NCBI GenBank assembly: GCA_964036315.1
Contig: OZ038485.1
Span: 78,766,960 to 78,830,959, forward strand
Direction: 5' to 3'
DNA from: Acanthosepion esculentum
Lineage: Eukaryota; Mollusca; Cephalopoda; Sepiida; Sepiidae
Length of the DNA stretch: 64,000 nucleotides
The notes under the pieces are model-generated. The model did no database searches. It saw only the letters and a list, made by a program, of their open reading frames with translations, and was not told the DNA's origin. Below are positions 22,853-33,287 of the stretch, one piece after another. A program made the position numbers and the translations under genes. How positions within the stretch are numbered: position 1 is the stretch's first letter; every line of letters begins with the position of its first letter.

Positions 22853-23087
22853 TGTTGTAACTTAGAAAAGGTTACTGAATGAGGAATAACCAAAACGGAC
22901 GTTGGAAATGAAATGGTAATCTTTATATCATCAACAATATACAATACTCGTCAGCGGCGTGAAGTAGGTAAGTCACTGCTAGTGGGGGACTACTTATACA
23001 GCATATTACCCCAACTTATAGCAATGTCCAACGTATTTATGAGGATTCGGACATACACATTAGTATTCATAGATACGGTATATAACA
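22853..23087 (-). repeat. 5' LTR of the miniature element
   Basis: 235 bp, TGTTGTAACTTAG...CGGTATATAACA. The primer-binding-like sequence adjoins its inner end on the minus strand. Confidence 0.88.
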
Positions 23088-23564
23088 ATAGGGTAAATTA
23101 CAAGTAACTGAGGAAAGATTTAATGATGTTGGATTTTATAAGTAAGCAAATCTATATCCACAGGCCGCTAAGAATGACAATTTCTGTCGTTATAATTTAT
23201 CAACTAGAGTAAACAAGTGACTAATGAACGAATTAACTAGGTTATTAGTTACTAGGTTAGATTTTATAAGTATGTGAATTTATAACTAGTGGTCTGTTAG
23301 AATGGGAATTAGTTTGATAAGTTAATGCGAATAGAATTTAATTGCAATAAGTTGAGTTCACATTTGAAAATAGCGGAAATTGAGTTCATGATTTAACAGT
23401 TTATTTTTATGATCTGGTAAAATAAAGAGCACTCATTCTTCACCTTACTCGCTGTTAGAAAAACTGAAATCAAACAGCTCTGGTAGAAAAATCTTAGCCG
23501 GAATTTGGCATAAGAATATTGCTATTTTTAAATACTACTCCGCAATTCGGCTTTGATTATATAT

Positions 23565-23625
23565 GGCATGGGTGGACAAACTACGGCTCTCGAGCCACAT
23601 GTGACTTTTTTACTGTTAATAAGCG
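23565..23625 (+). mobile_element. Possible hAT-type terminal sequence
   Basis: GGGTGGACAAACTACGGCTC followed by TCGAGCCACATGTGACT resembles the widespread hAT/Charlie end (GGTGGGCAAACT-CGGC-CGCGAGCCACATG). I could not find the opposite end or a target duplication. Confidence 0.3.
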
Positions 23626-24355
23626 TCTCTTTGAAATATGTTGACTGAACTCCTTTTTTCATCACTGTCAATATTTAAAGTAAATAAGGAAAAATTCAAA
23701 CTTTATAATTAACTACTGCGTATGCATTGAGACCCCATTGGATTAAAACGTAAGTTTAATGTTTATGTGTATGTAATAAAAACGTATGTGTAAATTTGTG
23801 TATCGGCTCTCAACATCTGAAGTTTATCGTATTAAGCAAGTTTGGTCACGCCTAATATATGGAGTTAACAGTTCGGCCGGCTCTGCTAGTATGTGACCTG
23901 AGGTCGAAGTCACCAAATCACTTCTGATCATGTTGTGCACATCTGTAAATAGGCTTATAAATCGACATCTAAAAGAAATGCTTTCCCCATAAATAGAGAG
24001 AACCACCCTGGTCGTCAGCAGTCTTCCAACTTTCTGTAAACCCGACACAAATATTCTCCGATTGAATTAACTATCTGTAGTTTTGGCATGATTAAAATGA
24101 TTATATGGAAAACTAAGTGAATAATTAAGCAACAGTAAAGAAAAATTAATTTCTTGAATTCGAATATCTTGTAAGTTCTCCATATAATATGATTACTAAG
24201 CAATGAAAAATGTCCTTTCATTTTCAAAAAGAGCAAAACTTAAGGAATGCGAAATGTCTCTATTGCCAGACAACATTTATCATCGTCTAAAATGAATCGT
24301 ATTTGTTATTTCAATTTTTTTTCATTGTTTCCTTTTGGTTTTCTTTTCTTTGTAG
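23626..24355. other. Intron upstream of exon C, nothing recognised
   Basis: No supported exon or element before the exon C acceptor tract. Confidence 0.5.
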
Positions 24356-24433
24356 TCTGAAAGTCCGATTTATATCGAGGAGAAATACATGTTTTTAATG
24401 CACCAATTGGATCTGTTTAAAGCCCTCAGCTAT
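24356..24433 (+). CDS. ITPR-like: Exon C of IP3R-like gene
   Basis: This 78-nt phase-0 exon (26 codons) has a strong polypyrimidine tract and acceptor (TTTTCTTTTCTTTGTAG) and a consensus donor TAT|GTAAGT. The translation ends EEKYMFLMHQLDLFKALSY, corresponding to the IP3R helix that reads DVL-YYRYQLNLFA in vertebrates. The conserved QL-LF core is retained, but the flanking residues have drifted. It lies 2.8 kb downstream of exon B, separated by the miniature LTR element and the minisatellite at 22254-23345. Confidence 0.85.
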
Positions 24434-25256
24434 GTAAGTATTTTTGTTTATAATCTTCTCAGTTTCACTGTAAATGATAGAAAATAATAATAGAACAATA
24501 ACTTGCTTTTATACTAAAACCTTTTCCTTTAGAAAACTCTAAAAATGTTATTTATCAACAAAAAACATTTAAAATTAAATATATATCAGTAAGGGCTGCT
24601 TTAATTTCTGACAACTGACAATGCATTCAGTGAATTTCTATAGTAAACTAAGCATAACTATTATTGCAATGTAATTCTATAGAAAATCCTTAGCAATACA
24701 CTTTCTTCAGGCGTATAATAACGCTATACTTTCTGTAATGTTTGTTTTAGTCATCTTTCCATCATTTCCCCTACCAAAAAGAAAATGGATGTACAAGCGA
24801 ACTGAAAATCTGAAAATACACTTTATGTCTTTTTGAGACTGGCGTAGTGAATATAAATATTGTTTGGTTAAGTCTTCTAGTTTTCGTTAGTTCAATCCTT
24901 TGATCAGGTAGTGAGACAGCTTACTCTAGTTTAGCAAGATCAAGAAAAATTGGCGATCCTGGGAGAATTATAATACAATAATTAGCAGATAAGTTACCCC
25001 ATAGACCCAAAATAATTTGCACTTGAAGATGACCGGAGAGTACTTAGCTGAAACTTCGTATCGCTATTAACGTCTATAACAACAACAAAAGAGAACAATA
25101 GTTCGAATAACTGAAAGTATTTTTTAGAGGATGCCAGCAATATTTAATGTTTAAATGTTAAATTTAATTCCTTACACCTAGAATTCCTGGTGATACATTA
25201 AATCGTACGAGTTAATGAAAGTTTTGACGTTTTCCTTTTATGAAACCTACACTATG

Positions 25257-25258
<2 letters not shown>
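24434..25258. other. Intron downstream of exon C, nothing recognised
   Basis: AT-rich; no supported feature. Confidence 0.5.

Positions 25259-25307
<49 letters not shown>
25259..25307. repeat. (TA)n microsatellite
   Basis: About 24 TA units directly abutting the 3' end of the reverse LINE-A copy. Confidence 0.97.
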
Positions 25308-25310
<3 letters not shown>

Positions 25311-26885
25311 CCCCAAGCAAGGCGGGAGTGCCACTAGTACGCAAGGGGTTACAGAGAATGGGAGCAAGAGACGTGAAGAGGAAAGGATGAAGAGAAGGAC
25401 GGGGAATAGATCAAGGCATCTGGAGATGTCGATTGTGAATTTGAATAGTTGGAAATTATAGCTATGAAGGAAGCAAGTAAAAAGAAGGGAGTTCTACAGA
25501 TGGGAAGTGCGAGACATGAAGCTATTGGAATAGAAGAGACGGCTACATTTAACCGTTTTGACAGTGAAAGGGTGTAACTGAGATGACGACCTAATGGTAC
25601 GTTTAAATTCATGCAGTTTGGGAACAAGCGAAAATAGCTCGCTGGAGCAGTTACCGTGAAAGTATTTGTAGAAAAGACAGAGAGGCGACGGCACGTCTGT
25701 AAGAGAGCGACTGTAAACGAAGTGCCAGATCAGGGCCAACCACAGAAAAACTTTCAGGCGCAACACAGAGAACCAACTTTCCTTGCGGTAGATGAAGCTA
25801 TTGATTCAATGTATTTGTTCCATCTCAGGTCAGCGGACAGTGTTAGACCAAGCAGTCGCATAGAGGTGCTCTCGTGTAGTTGAGTATCAGATATTCTAAT
25901 GGGAGGTAGGGAGGGTTCGCTGAGGTGGGTAAAAGAGAGCAGTTTTGTTTTGAGGCATTAAAGTTAACCAGTCGTTTCCTGCTCGAGTCAACAACAGATT
26001 GGAGGTCCTTTTCGACACCAACGGCCAGGTTAGCTTTGTCAGTGATACCAGTTTTGCTATTTAGGAAGGAATAAATAGTGGTGTCGTCTGCATAGATGCA
26101 TACTTGGGAACGGATGAAATCGGGAAGATCGTTAATGAAGATTAGAAACAGTGTAGGACCCAGGATAAAGCCTTGGGGAACACCAGCGTTCGTGAGAAAG
26201 GAACTGGCGAAGAATCGGTTGAGGACGACCTTCATTATACGGTTTGACAGGAATGATTGTATTAAGTCAAATAATCGTCCTGAAATACCGTATCCCTGAA
26301 TCTTACGAAGAAGGCCGGCATGCCAAACCCTATCAAACGTTTTAGAGATATCGAGCTTCCCCGTTATTGGGAAGTGCTTGGTAAATAAATTCAGTTATGG
26401 CCGTGAGCACATCAGCTGTATATTGGACAAAGCGGAAACCAGATTACATGTCAGAGAGCACATCATGGGATGTAAGGTCCTTAACCACTTCGGCGTTGAT
26501 TAAAGCTTCAAAGACTTTGCTGAAGAGTGGTAGAGACTGATAGGACGGTAGTTAGATGGGTTAGATGGGTCACCAGAGTTCTTCAAGGCAGGTACAACAG
26601 ATGAAGACTTCCAACAGGGTTGAAAGCAGGAGTTGTTGAGGCAGTAGTTGTATAGTTTGGAGAGGACAGAAGCCAGTTCAGGAGCACATTTCTTGAGGAC
26701 AATAGATTGTATCCAGTCCCCACCGCTAGTCTTATGAGAGTCTAATTTAGAGATGATGCCCAATACCAACGATGGTATTATGTGCAACTGGCTCAACAGA
26801 GACTCATTTGTAGAGGGGAAATCGGGTTTGGGTACACCGGACGAGACACACTTGTGTATAAGCCTACTTCATGTATAGTGCGACC
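25308..26885 (-). mobile_element. LINE-A copy with reverse transcriptase remnants
   Basis: The + strand begins TAACCCCAAGCAAGGCGGG, the inverted 3' terminus. Reading the minus strand, 26796-26500 carries the RT N-terminal palm (SHKTSGGDWIQ...VVPALKNSGDPSNPSNYRPI), and 26235-25843 carries GVPQGFILGPTLFLIFINDL and the catalytic box YADDTT. Then come a LWN-LP-like tail region and 3' UTR. Frameshifts separate the blocks. The endonuclease part is missing, so it is a 5'-truncated, dead jockey-like element of about 1.6 kb. Confidence 0.88.
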
Positions 26886-26934
26886 TCTGAACTTATTGTT
26901 TGACTGCTTTTGTTTAGCGGCATATCTACCTTAA

Positions 26935-27230
26935 ATATGTTGAAAGCAATTTTATGATTTCAACTAAATATATTTTGAACTCAATTGCATGCCTTCAACT
27001 ACAGATAAAATATATTGTTGGTCATTTTGCTATAAAATATGTATTTTTATATTTTCATAGTGTTTTGTTTTTATTTGTGGGTTCACTATTTTGCTCATAG
27101 CTGGGACCCTAACAGGAGCTGTCACCAGGGGTCATAGTGGACTTGAGGACAACAGCAATTAAGAGGTGGTTACACTCTCCTCAAACTTTCCAATCCCCTA
27201 ATCAGAGGCCTTGCTCCGGATGTAGTTTAT
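26935..27230 (+). repeat. Unclassified interspersed repeat X, forward copy
   Basis: Homologous to the reverse complement of 13540-13815 (GCCTTCAACTACA, TTTTGCTATAAAATAT, GGGTTCACT, AACAGCAATTAAGA). Boundaries are approximate. No coding sequence recognised. Confidence 0.65.
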
Positions 27231-27926
27231 CGTCATACCCAAGTCTCTGAATTTTATGTGAATGTGAAAAACCTAATATAGCTAGACTATAATACGAACG
27301 CGACTTAACAATACTAGTAAGTCAACCGTAGTCAAATATTTCAGTAAAAAAAGTGAATGATCCTGGATATATTTTATAGCAAATAAATGTTCTTCATTTT
27401 TTGGGGGACAAAGCTACGCCAAAATGTTGAGAAAAACCACTTACCATTAAATATTTAATATTAAGATTTAAATACCGTGTTTTTTCCGTGTATAGTTAAT
27501 AAATGTTCAGTAAAAAAAACAACAAAACAAACAAACTATAATCTAACGGTGTATCGTAAATAATTTCTTCCGGTAACATGTTCCGGAATATTTTGTGTAT
27601 AATTTATATATTAATAGTGGGATATACATTTGTAATTCTCCTCAGTTTTGTTGATTCCTATTGATGATATTACCGAATACCGTAAATAAAACTATTAGAA
27701 TTAAAATCCATTTGGTATTTGACCCCGTGAAATCAGCATTTGCCGTATATTGCGGTGTGTCTTGTCAGAATATTTTAAGAATATATAACGGAGAATTTAA
27801 GATAAAATAATAGCATTAAAGGTAAAGAATATAACAAATATAAATAAACAGAGAAAAGCAGAACAAGGAACACAACTGTAACATATACGGTATAGATACG
27901 TATCAGACGAAAGGGTTGCCATTTGC
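27231..27926. other. AT-rich intron, nothing recognised
   Basis: No supported exon or element. Confidence 0.5.
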
Positions 27927-27986
27927 AAGCAATACCTCAGCGATGTAAACACACACGAACGTGTTTACAACGCTGAGATATTGCTT
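27927..27986. repeat. Hairpin, 26-bp arms, 8-nt loop
   Basis: AAGCAATACCTCAGCGATGT... (27927-27952) pairs with 27961-27986 with two mismatches around the loop ACACGAAC. Weaker complementarity continues outside (TTTGC/GCAAA). The arm length and small loop resemble a miRNA-precursor stem, but a fold-back repeat is equally possible. Confidence 0.85.
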
Positions 27987-28495
27987 GGTAAACGCAAATT
28001 GGAGAAATGAAAAAAAAACATTATTTCTTTATTTATATAAAGTACTTGTCAATTTTAAGCGGCACAAGTAAATAGCGTTCCGCTGTTCATGTAATAACAA
28101 AAAAAATCTAGGCTACTGGAGGTATGATAAAGTTGCTTACCTGTACCGTTAAGGTTAGTCAAAAGGTAGTGTGAGGTTGTTGGACTACTAGATAGGTTAC
28201 GGCCACCGTAAATGCATGATTTTTAACCTCTTTGAAAATTATCTGTGTATAATGCAACCTCCTAGATTTGGGGTAGAAAAACCGATCCTAAAAACTCGCA
28301 CTACCATGAAGTATATGCGTAAGCTGTTTGGTATCTTGGTTTGTTTGTTTTCAATAAGCATCGAAATCATTTATTAATTTTATATTTCATGTATGTTATT
28401 TTTTATCAAGTGATACATTTAAATGTTTCATTATATGCGTTCTTGTAACTTTTTATGTTTATAATGACTAATTAAATTTCTGTTTGCACTTAAAG

Positions 28496-28628
28496 GGCCG
28501 AAACGATTTTGCCATTCATGTTATCACACGGGAATATGGCTACCTTTCTTGGGAAGACTGTTTTCTTTGTCTGCAGTCGGAGTTACTACCCCATTCTATA
28601 CGGGCAAAATTCTGCGAATTAGTCATCT
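28496..28628 (+). CDS. ITPR-like: Exon D of IP3R-like gene
   Basis: This 133-nt exon has 44 codons plus one base (phase 1 at its 3' end). The acceptor is ...GCACTTAAAG and the donor ATCT|GTAAGT. The translation starts GRNDFAIHVITREYGYL and continues through SELLPHSIRAKFCELVI. It matches the IP3R run with (Q/N)(Y/F)AI--I (beginning of the segment) and NLPYDLRASFCRLML (end), which packs in the RIH armadillo-like solenoid. The most conserved points, LP--(I/L)RA-FC-L, are present. A pogo-type transposon starts only 41 bp past the donor (28670). Confidence 0.9.
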
Positions 28629-28669
28629 GTAAGTTTTAAATTTTAATTATAATTGTGTTGTTTGGTATA

Positions 28670-28874
28670 CAGTGATACCTCGGCTTAATTAGTTTCGAGT
28701 TATGTCATTTTCGAAGATACGTCGGTTTTCTTAAATATTATATGGAAAAATAAAACTTGCTTTAGGTCATTTTATTCGAATTTACATTGGCTGTTTAAAA
28801 TATTATAAACAGTAAAAAAAAACTACAAGCACATATAAATCATATTTAAATAAATTTGAAACTAATATTATGTA

Positions 28875-28917
<43 letters not shown>

Positions 28918-29568
28918 AAATATAAAACCATCAAAAACAAAAAAATATCATAATAAAGTATATTCAATAGATGTTCTTATTTAAAAGTCCTACTGACAGG
29001 CGTTACTGCTGCGTTGTTTTCCACTCCAACAGTGATTTTGAATTCAGACTTGTTTACATCTGTGCTCTGCCGTTGATGTTCTTTTCAATTATATACTCTC
29101 AATCCAAAGCGCGGAAAACGTTTATTCAGTTATTATAAAGGCCAGAATCTCTGCTAATGTTTGATAGGGGAGTGGGGGATCAGAGCTTGATTGAGGTCGT
29201 CTTGGTGATGTGGTTTATCATATTAAAGACATGAAACTTCCCGATGAACCAAGTCAATATGCAACATGGGCGGCTCCCTCCCGCGCCCTACTTCGAAGCA
29301 TATATTCAAAACAGTAATAAAAAAGTGGTTTAGAATACATTTTTTCGCATGGGTCCGAAGAAAAGTCCCAGTGCAAGTGCTAATGCTAAGCGTAAGGCTA
29401 TATCGTTGGAAGATAAGGTGGACATTAATTATTTTATTTAGAATACTGTACGTACATATAATAAATACTATAATAGACAATGGGGACTACTTATTTGTTG
29501 TTTATAGTGTGGCTATTTCAACTTAAGTCGTGACCTCTGGAATCAATTAACGGCATAGTGTGAGGTAT
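28670..29568 (+). mobile_element. Pogo/Tigger-type DNA transposon, internally deleted
   Basis: The left end CAGTGATACCTCGGCTTAAT and the right end CTTAAGTCGTGACCTCTGGA...GAGGTA are the characteristic pogo/Tigger terminal sequences, in inverted relationship, with TA at the left boundary. The frame 29349-29441 reads MGPKKSPSASANAKRKAISL then EDKVDI and stops. That is the start of a Tigger transposase; the rest is deleted. A (TA)n tract lies at 28878-28914. It starts 41 bp after the exon D donor. Confidence 0.8.
28878..28914. repeat. (TA)n microsatellite
   Basis: About 18 TA units inside the pogo-type element. Confidence 0.95.
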
Positions 29569-29659
29569 ATTTATATAAGATAATGTGATCTTAAAATAAT
29601 ACTTGATTCAAGCTAGTGCTCATATTTTAGTCGTTTTATTTTGGCGAAAATTTTTAGAA

Positions 29660-30495
29660 ATAAATCTATATGGATGCAACTCCAAAACCCAAGATGATTA
29701 GAGCTTGGAAGTTGATCTCTCCTCTGATCTAGATCTAACAGCTCATTGGAGGAAAAACTTACTGGTTACATTCAATACCTCGAAAAACAAACTAGTGACG
29801 TTCCATCGGACTTTCACCGATCGCGATGAAAAGATTTTCTCCAGGGAAGCCCGTGCCTTGAGCGCCTATTGAGACTTAAACTCAACCCTAGTGGGACTCA
29901 TACATAGGATCTATCGCTAAAAATGGTGGAAAATGGTCGGTTCCCTGTAATGATCTCGCAAGTACCTGACACCTGCTATCCTCAAAATTTGCGAGAGCAA
30001 GATCAGGACGAAAATAGAGTACTGCTCTCATATATAGACAGGACCTTCCCAGTTTTCACTTTCCAGTCTCGACGGGGCCCAAAACGGTCTCTGCGTCGTT
30101 GTAGGTGACGGATTATTTTCCACCCTACAACCCCATTCCCACGAAACGTCGCAAGTCTCTCGTTGCTCTATCGCTATTTACATGGAAAGTATTCAGACGA
30201 AGTATGTACCTTAGTTCCACCAGTTCTTTCCTTCACCACTAAGAACTGGCATGCATGAATGAGTGTGGTTCTCTACAATGTGTGCATTGTAGCGAACCAC
30301 ACTCATTCTCTTCGTATTCCATTGGTGAGATGTAAGTTCCATTCGAACAGCTTCTCATGAGCCGCTGCTTTGTGGACCCGACTCTCAGCCTGTTCACGTC
30401 TAGGGTTAACCGTTATCTTCCCTACATAATCGCATAAATTGTGTCTCTTAAACGTAACCCACTGCCTGAAGTGGCTCTTGGCCCTTTGTAAGTAA
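29660..30495 (+). mobile_element. LINE-B 3' fragment with internal fold-back
   Basis: Decayed C-terminal RT coding. Blocks correspond to 52190-52740 of the larger LINE-B copy: ACTGGTTACATTCAATACCT, GTTGTAGGTGACGGATTATT versus CTTGTGGGTGGCGAATTATT, TATTCCATTGGTGAGATGTA versus TATTCCATCGGTAAGAAGTA, and a CTGAAGTGGCTCTTGGCC tail. A hairpin at 30257-30308 interrupts it. Confidence 0.75.
30257..30308. repeat. Inverted duplication, 24-bp arms, 4-nt loop
   Basis: GAATGAGTGTGGTTCTCTAC... (30257-30280) is complementary to 30285-30308 with one mismatch, across the loop TGTG. The right arm is native LINE-B sequence; the left arm has no counterpart in the 49640-52760 copy, so it was made by local inverted duplication. 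Confidence 0.9.
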
Positions 30496-30659
30496 ATAAT
30501 GAATCTTCTGAATAAAATAACAAGTTATAAAATCTCCAAAGTTTGAAAAGGTTTTAGCTCTTAATGCGGACATGATTTCTCTAACTATAGGGTCATAGAT
30601 GCGAACATATTTCAAATAAAAAAATAATCACAAAAATTTTGAATAATTCAACATTTACA

Positions 30660-30660
<1 letters not shown>

Positions 30661-30727
<67 letters not shown>
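30661..30727. repeat. (CA)n microsatellite
   Basis: About 33 uninterrupted CA units. Confidence 0.98.
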
Positions 30728-30731
<4 letters not shown>

Positions 30732-30869
30732 CGATGGGTCTCTGCTCGATTGCTTATAACGCCTATGTAATCAAGTGAACAGTAAATAATTTTATTTGTA
30801 TGTAGCTCACATCAGATGAGGCCAGAATATAATTTGCACTTAGTATGACGTTAGACAAGATAGGTTTAT

Positions 30870-31560
30870 CGATTGGTTGACGGAGGTGATCACTTCCTTG
30901 AAGAAAGTGCCAATCCGCACCTCACAGGATGTCAGTGGTTGACCTCCACTGAACAACGTAATCGATACAGGTGCTCCTCAGGTGTCTCTGCGCGTGGGGA
31001 AAAATGTATGACCGGTAAATACATAAGCACCGTTCCGTGGGGGAGCACGGGAGAGTCTCATTCGTCTTCGGTCCCCCAGGATGCACGGCAACTGGACGTC
31101 ATTAGATTGTTGAAGTCCGCAGTGAAAATAAATAAGCAATAATTCTACGCATGATAATCTCGTGTTTTCATTAGTCGGTACGATGACAACATTACATCTG
31201 CGCCTGCAGCGGATGTTATGACAAGCCACAATAAAATCGAGTTGTGATAGTTTCAAAGCAACAACCCGGAGTCTAGAAGTTGGGAAAGGGGCGGAGGTGG
31301 GGTAAAACTTTCATTTGGGATCAAATTACACTCGGCTGGAAGTTCACGGGTTTAAATAGTCTGATCGGATTCTAGATGCAGGCAGTGAGTCGCAGTCATT
31401 CTGTGTTAGTCACAGAGTAAGAAGATATGTAGTTAGATGAAGACGTAGTTCTCGTTGTCCGAAGAGAAATCTGATCTGTTAGTTTGTCGTGAGAGAAGAC
31501 ACAAGTAGCAGCGAACATGTTCCAATGTCACTTACTTACTCCTAGATCCATGAATAAGGA
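30870..31560. other. GC-richer unclassified block, possibly LTR-derived
   Basis: A clearly elevated GC stretch with a TATA-like GGGTTTAAATAG near 31350, followed by GTGAGTCGCAGTCATTCTGT. This is reminiscent of a retroviral-type LTR promoter and R region. I could not find paired ends, target duplications or coding sequence, so the assignment is weak. Confidence 0.3.
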
Positions 31561-31777
31561 ACCCTGTTTATTGGAACCGGTAGACCTCTTGTCTATCTCA
31601 CCATATCAGCATTTGAGATTTTCTCCCCGTGCAATATTTTACCTTTGGGTTCTTTGTTGAACGTACCCCGGTCATTCCCATGTTTGTTAACACCGATGCA
31701 AACTGGAATCAAAGCATGGCAAGAGGTAGAAGCTAATCAGTCCTTGAAAGACTGTCTAAGAGACATGCACATACGGT

Positions 31778-31779
<2 letters not shown>

Positions 31780-31862
<83 letters not shown>
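31780..31862. repeat. (CA)n microsatellite
   Basis: About 41 CA units. The His/Thr reading frame through it is an artefact. Confidence 0.98.
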
Positions 31863-31864
<2 letters not shown>

Positions 31865-32876
31865 TTTAAAACTAAGATTTACCGAAAAACATCACTTAAT
31901 ATTTAAAGATAATCAATTATATGAAATCGTCGTGTAAAATAAATTCCAACAAATGCTGGTCCTCAAAAATATTTTATTCCTGGCAAGGCAAAGTAATCTT
32001 CAAAGAACGACCGATTAAAATTTGGTGAAGTCGACGTAATGAAAAGCGTCTGAACCAAAATGACAGACACTGATTTCCCAAATTGAACGTGCTATCCATG
32101 AACAGAAAATAAGATAATAGCCTGCATTCATACGAGACGAAAGATTGACTATCTGTCAGGCTTTTATCGCAATCAAGACATTATAAACATCGGAGGATGA
32201 TCCCCACCAGTTTTTTTTTATTATTATTATTGGTTCCTGCTTTATCAATAGATTTTGATTGTTAGAAAACATTGCCATGCAGAAACGGAATAATATATAT
32301 CGGTCACATCTTCGTTGGATCACCCAGAGAACTTATCATTAACATGTCCGTCTATTTTTGCTCCTACTCTATCTCAATTGAAAAGACACATTTTATTGCA
32401 AAGTGAACGAACTAAGTAAACCTGAAAATAAAAGGACGGAATTGTTTGCGATTTACTTTATTTTGTGGCGCACCAAATTGTTTTATGCTTCTTTGTGTGC
32501 CTTTGTATGCGCATGCGTGTGTTTACTTTTTAACTATTAATATATGACATCTACTCTCGCACTCGCCACTCCTTAAATGGAGCCTCATCCAGTGCCACCA
32601 CCACCGTTATCATCATCATCCCTAGGTATGTATAACGATTGGATGACGAATGTTTACATAAGAATAAATAAATTACTATTCATCGTAAAACGTTTCACTG
32701 TATATGAAAACTGTCATAATTTGTGTATAATACGCACCTTTAATTTTCAGTTAGAAATTTAGGGAAAATGTTTATTGTATAACAGATGCTGATATTTTAG
32801 AATTTCTAGCAGTTAAATGTAATCTAGATTTAATATTTTTTCGAATTTATCTCCGATTCTTACCAAACAAAACTGG
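31863..32876. other. AT-rich intron, nothing recognised
   Basis: No supported exon or element. Confidence 0.5.

Positions 32877-32941
<65 letters not shown>
32877..32941. repeat. (TA)n microsatellite
   Basis: About 32 TA units with one TGTA interruption. Confidence 0.97.
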
Positions 32942-32943
<2 letters not shown>

Positions 32944-33099
32944 TAAATGTTATTAAAGACAGACATTTAGTGATTATTAATTTTATTGATCGGTTTTTCC
33001 AAATTATGAATAATAAAGATAAAGAGGAAATTCTGTCAGAAATTGGCCAAAGTTAATTTCGGAAGAAATATAATCCACGCTTTCGACTTTATTAAGTCA

Positions 33100-33287
33100 T
33101 CATAATGGTAGGTAGAGACAAATGGTGAGTTTCGTAGAACAGGTGAGTGTGGTGACATGGGAAAAGTGTAGTGTGGCATGTGTGAGTTTTGCTTTCCACT
33201 TACGTTGCAACTCTCTTTTTCTCACGTCACTACACTCACCAGTTTTACGAAAGTCACAATTTGTCTTGAACTACCTTGATAATGAAA
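33100..33287. repeat. Fold-back element with ~65-75-bp inverted arms
   Basis: The left arm (about 33100-33166) and the reverse complement of the right arm (about 33214-33287) share GGTAG, AGACAAAT-GTGA, TTTCGTA-AAC-GGTGAGTG and GTGAC-TG-GAAAA, roughly 80-85% matched. The unit is about 190 bp and non-coding: a MITE-like palindrome. Target duplications were not clear. Confidence 0.75.

Larger units (their letters stand above)
22332..23087 (-). mobile_element. Miniature LTR retrotransposon (TRIM-like) with TSD
   Basis: Two direct repeats (22332-22562 and 22853-23087), each starting TGTT and ending AACA, flank only 290 bp. Perfect 5-bp target duplications ATAGG lie outside (22327-22331, 23088-23092). 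In minus orientation, TTTGGCGACGAGAATGAG follows the upstream LTR like a Gypsy-type primer-binding region, and ACAATGGG precedes the downstream LTR. The interior has a short minus frame (22850-22659, basic, Lys/Pro-rich) but no protease, RT or integrase. LTR identity is roughly 88% by eye, so this is an old insertion. Non-autonomous. Confidence 0.88.
22254..23345. repeat. ~120-bp minisatellite, three diverged units, split by an LTR element
   Basis: GATTTTATAAGTA-GC-AAT begins units at 22254, 23132 and 23260. After removing the inserted element plus one target copy (761 bp), the spacings are about 117 and 128 bp, so the insertion fell within a tandem array. Units share (C/T)TATATCC--AGGCCG and GAATG-(C/G)AAT blocks but are diverged. 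Confidence 0.7.

Noticed and set aside
31645..31869. 74-codon frame with His/Thr repeat
   Set aside because: A (CA)n artefact with no support upstream.
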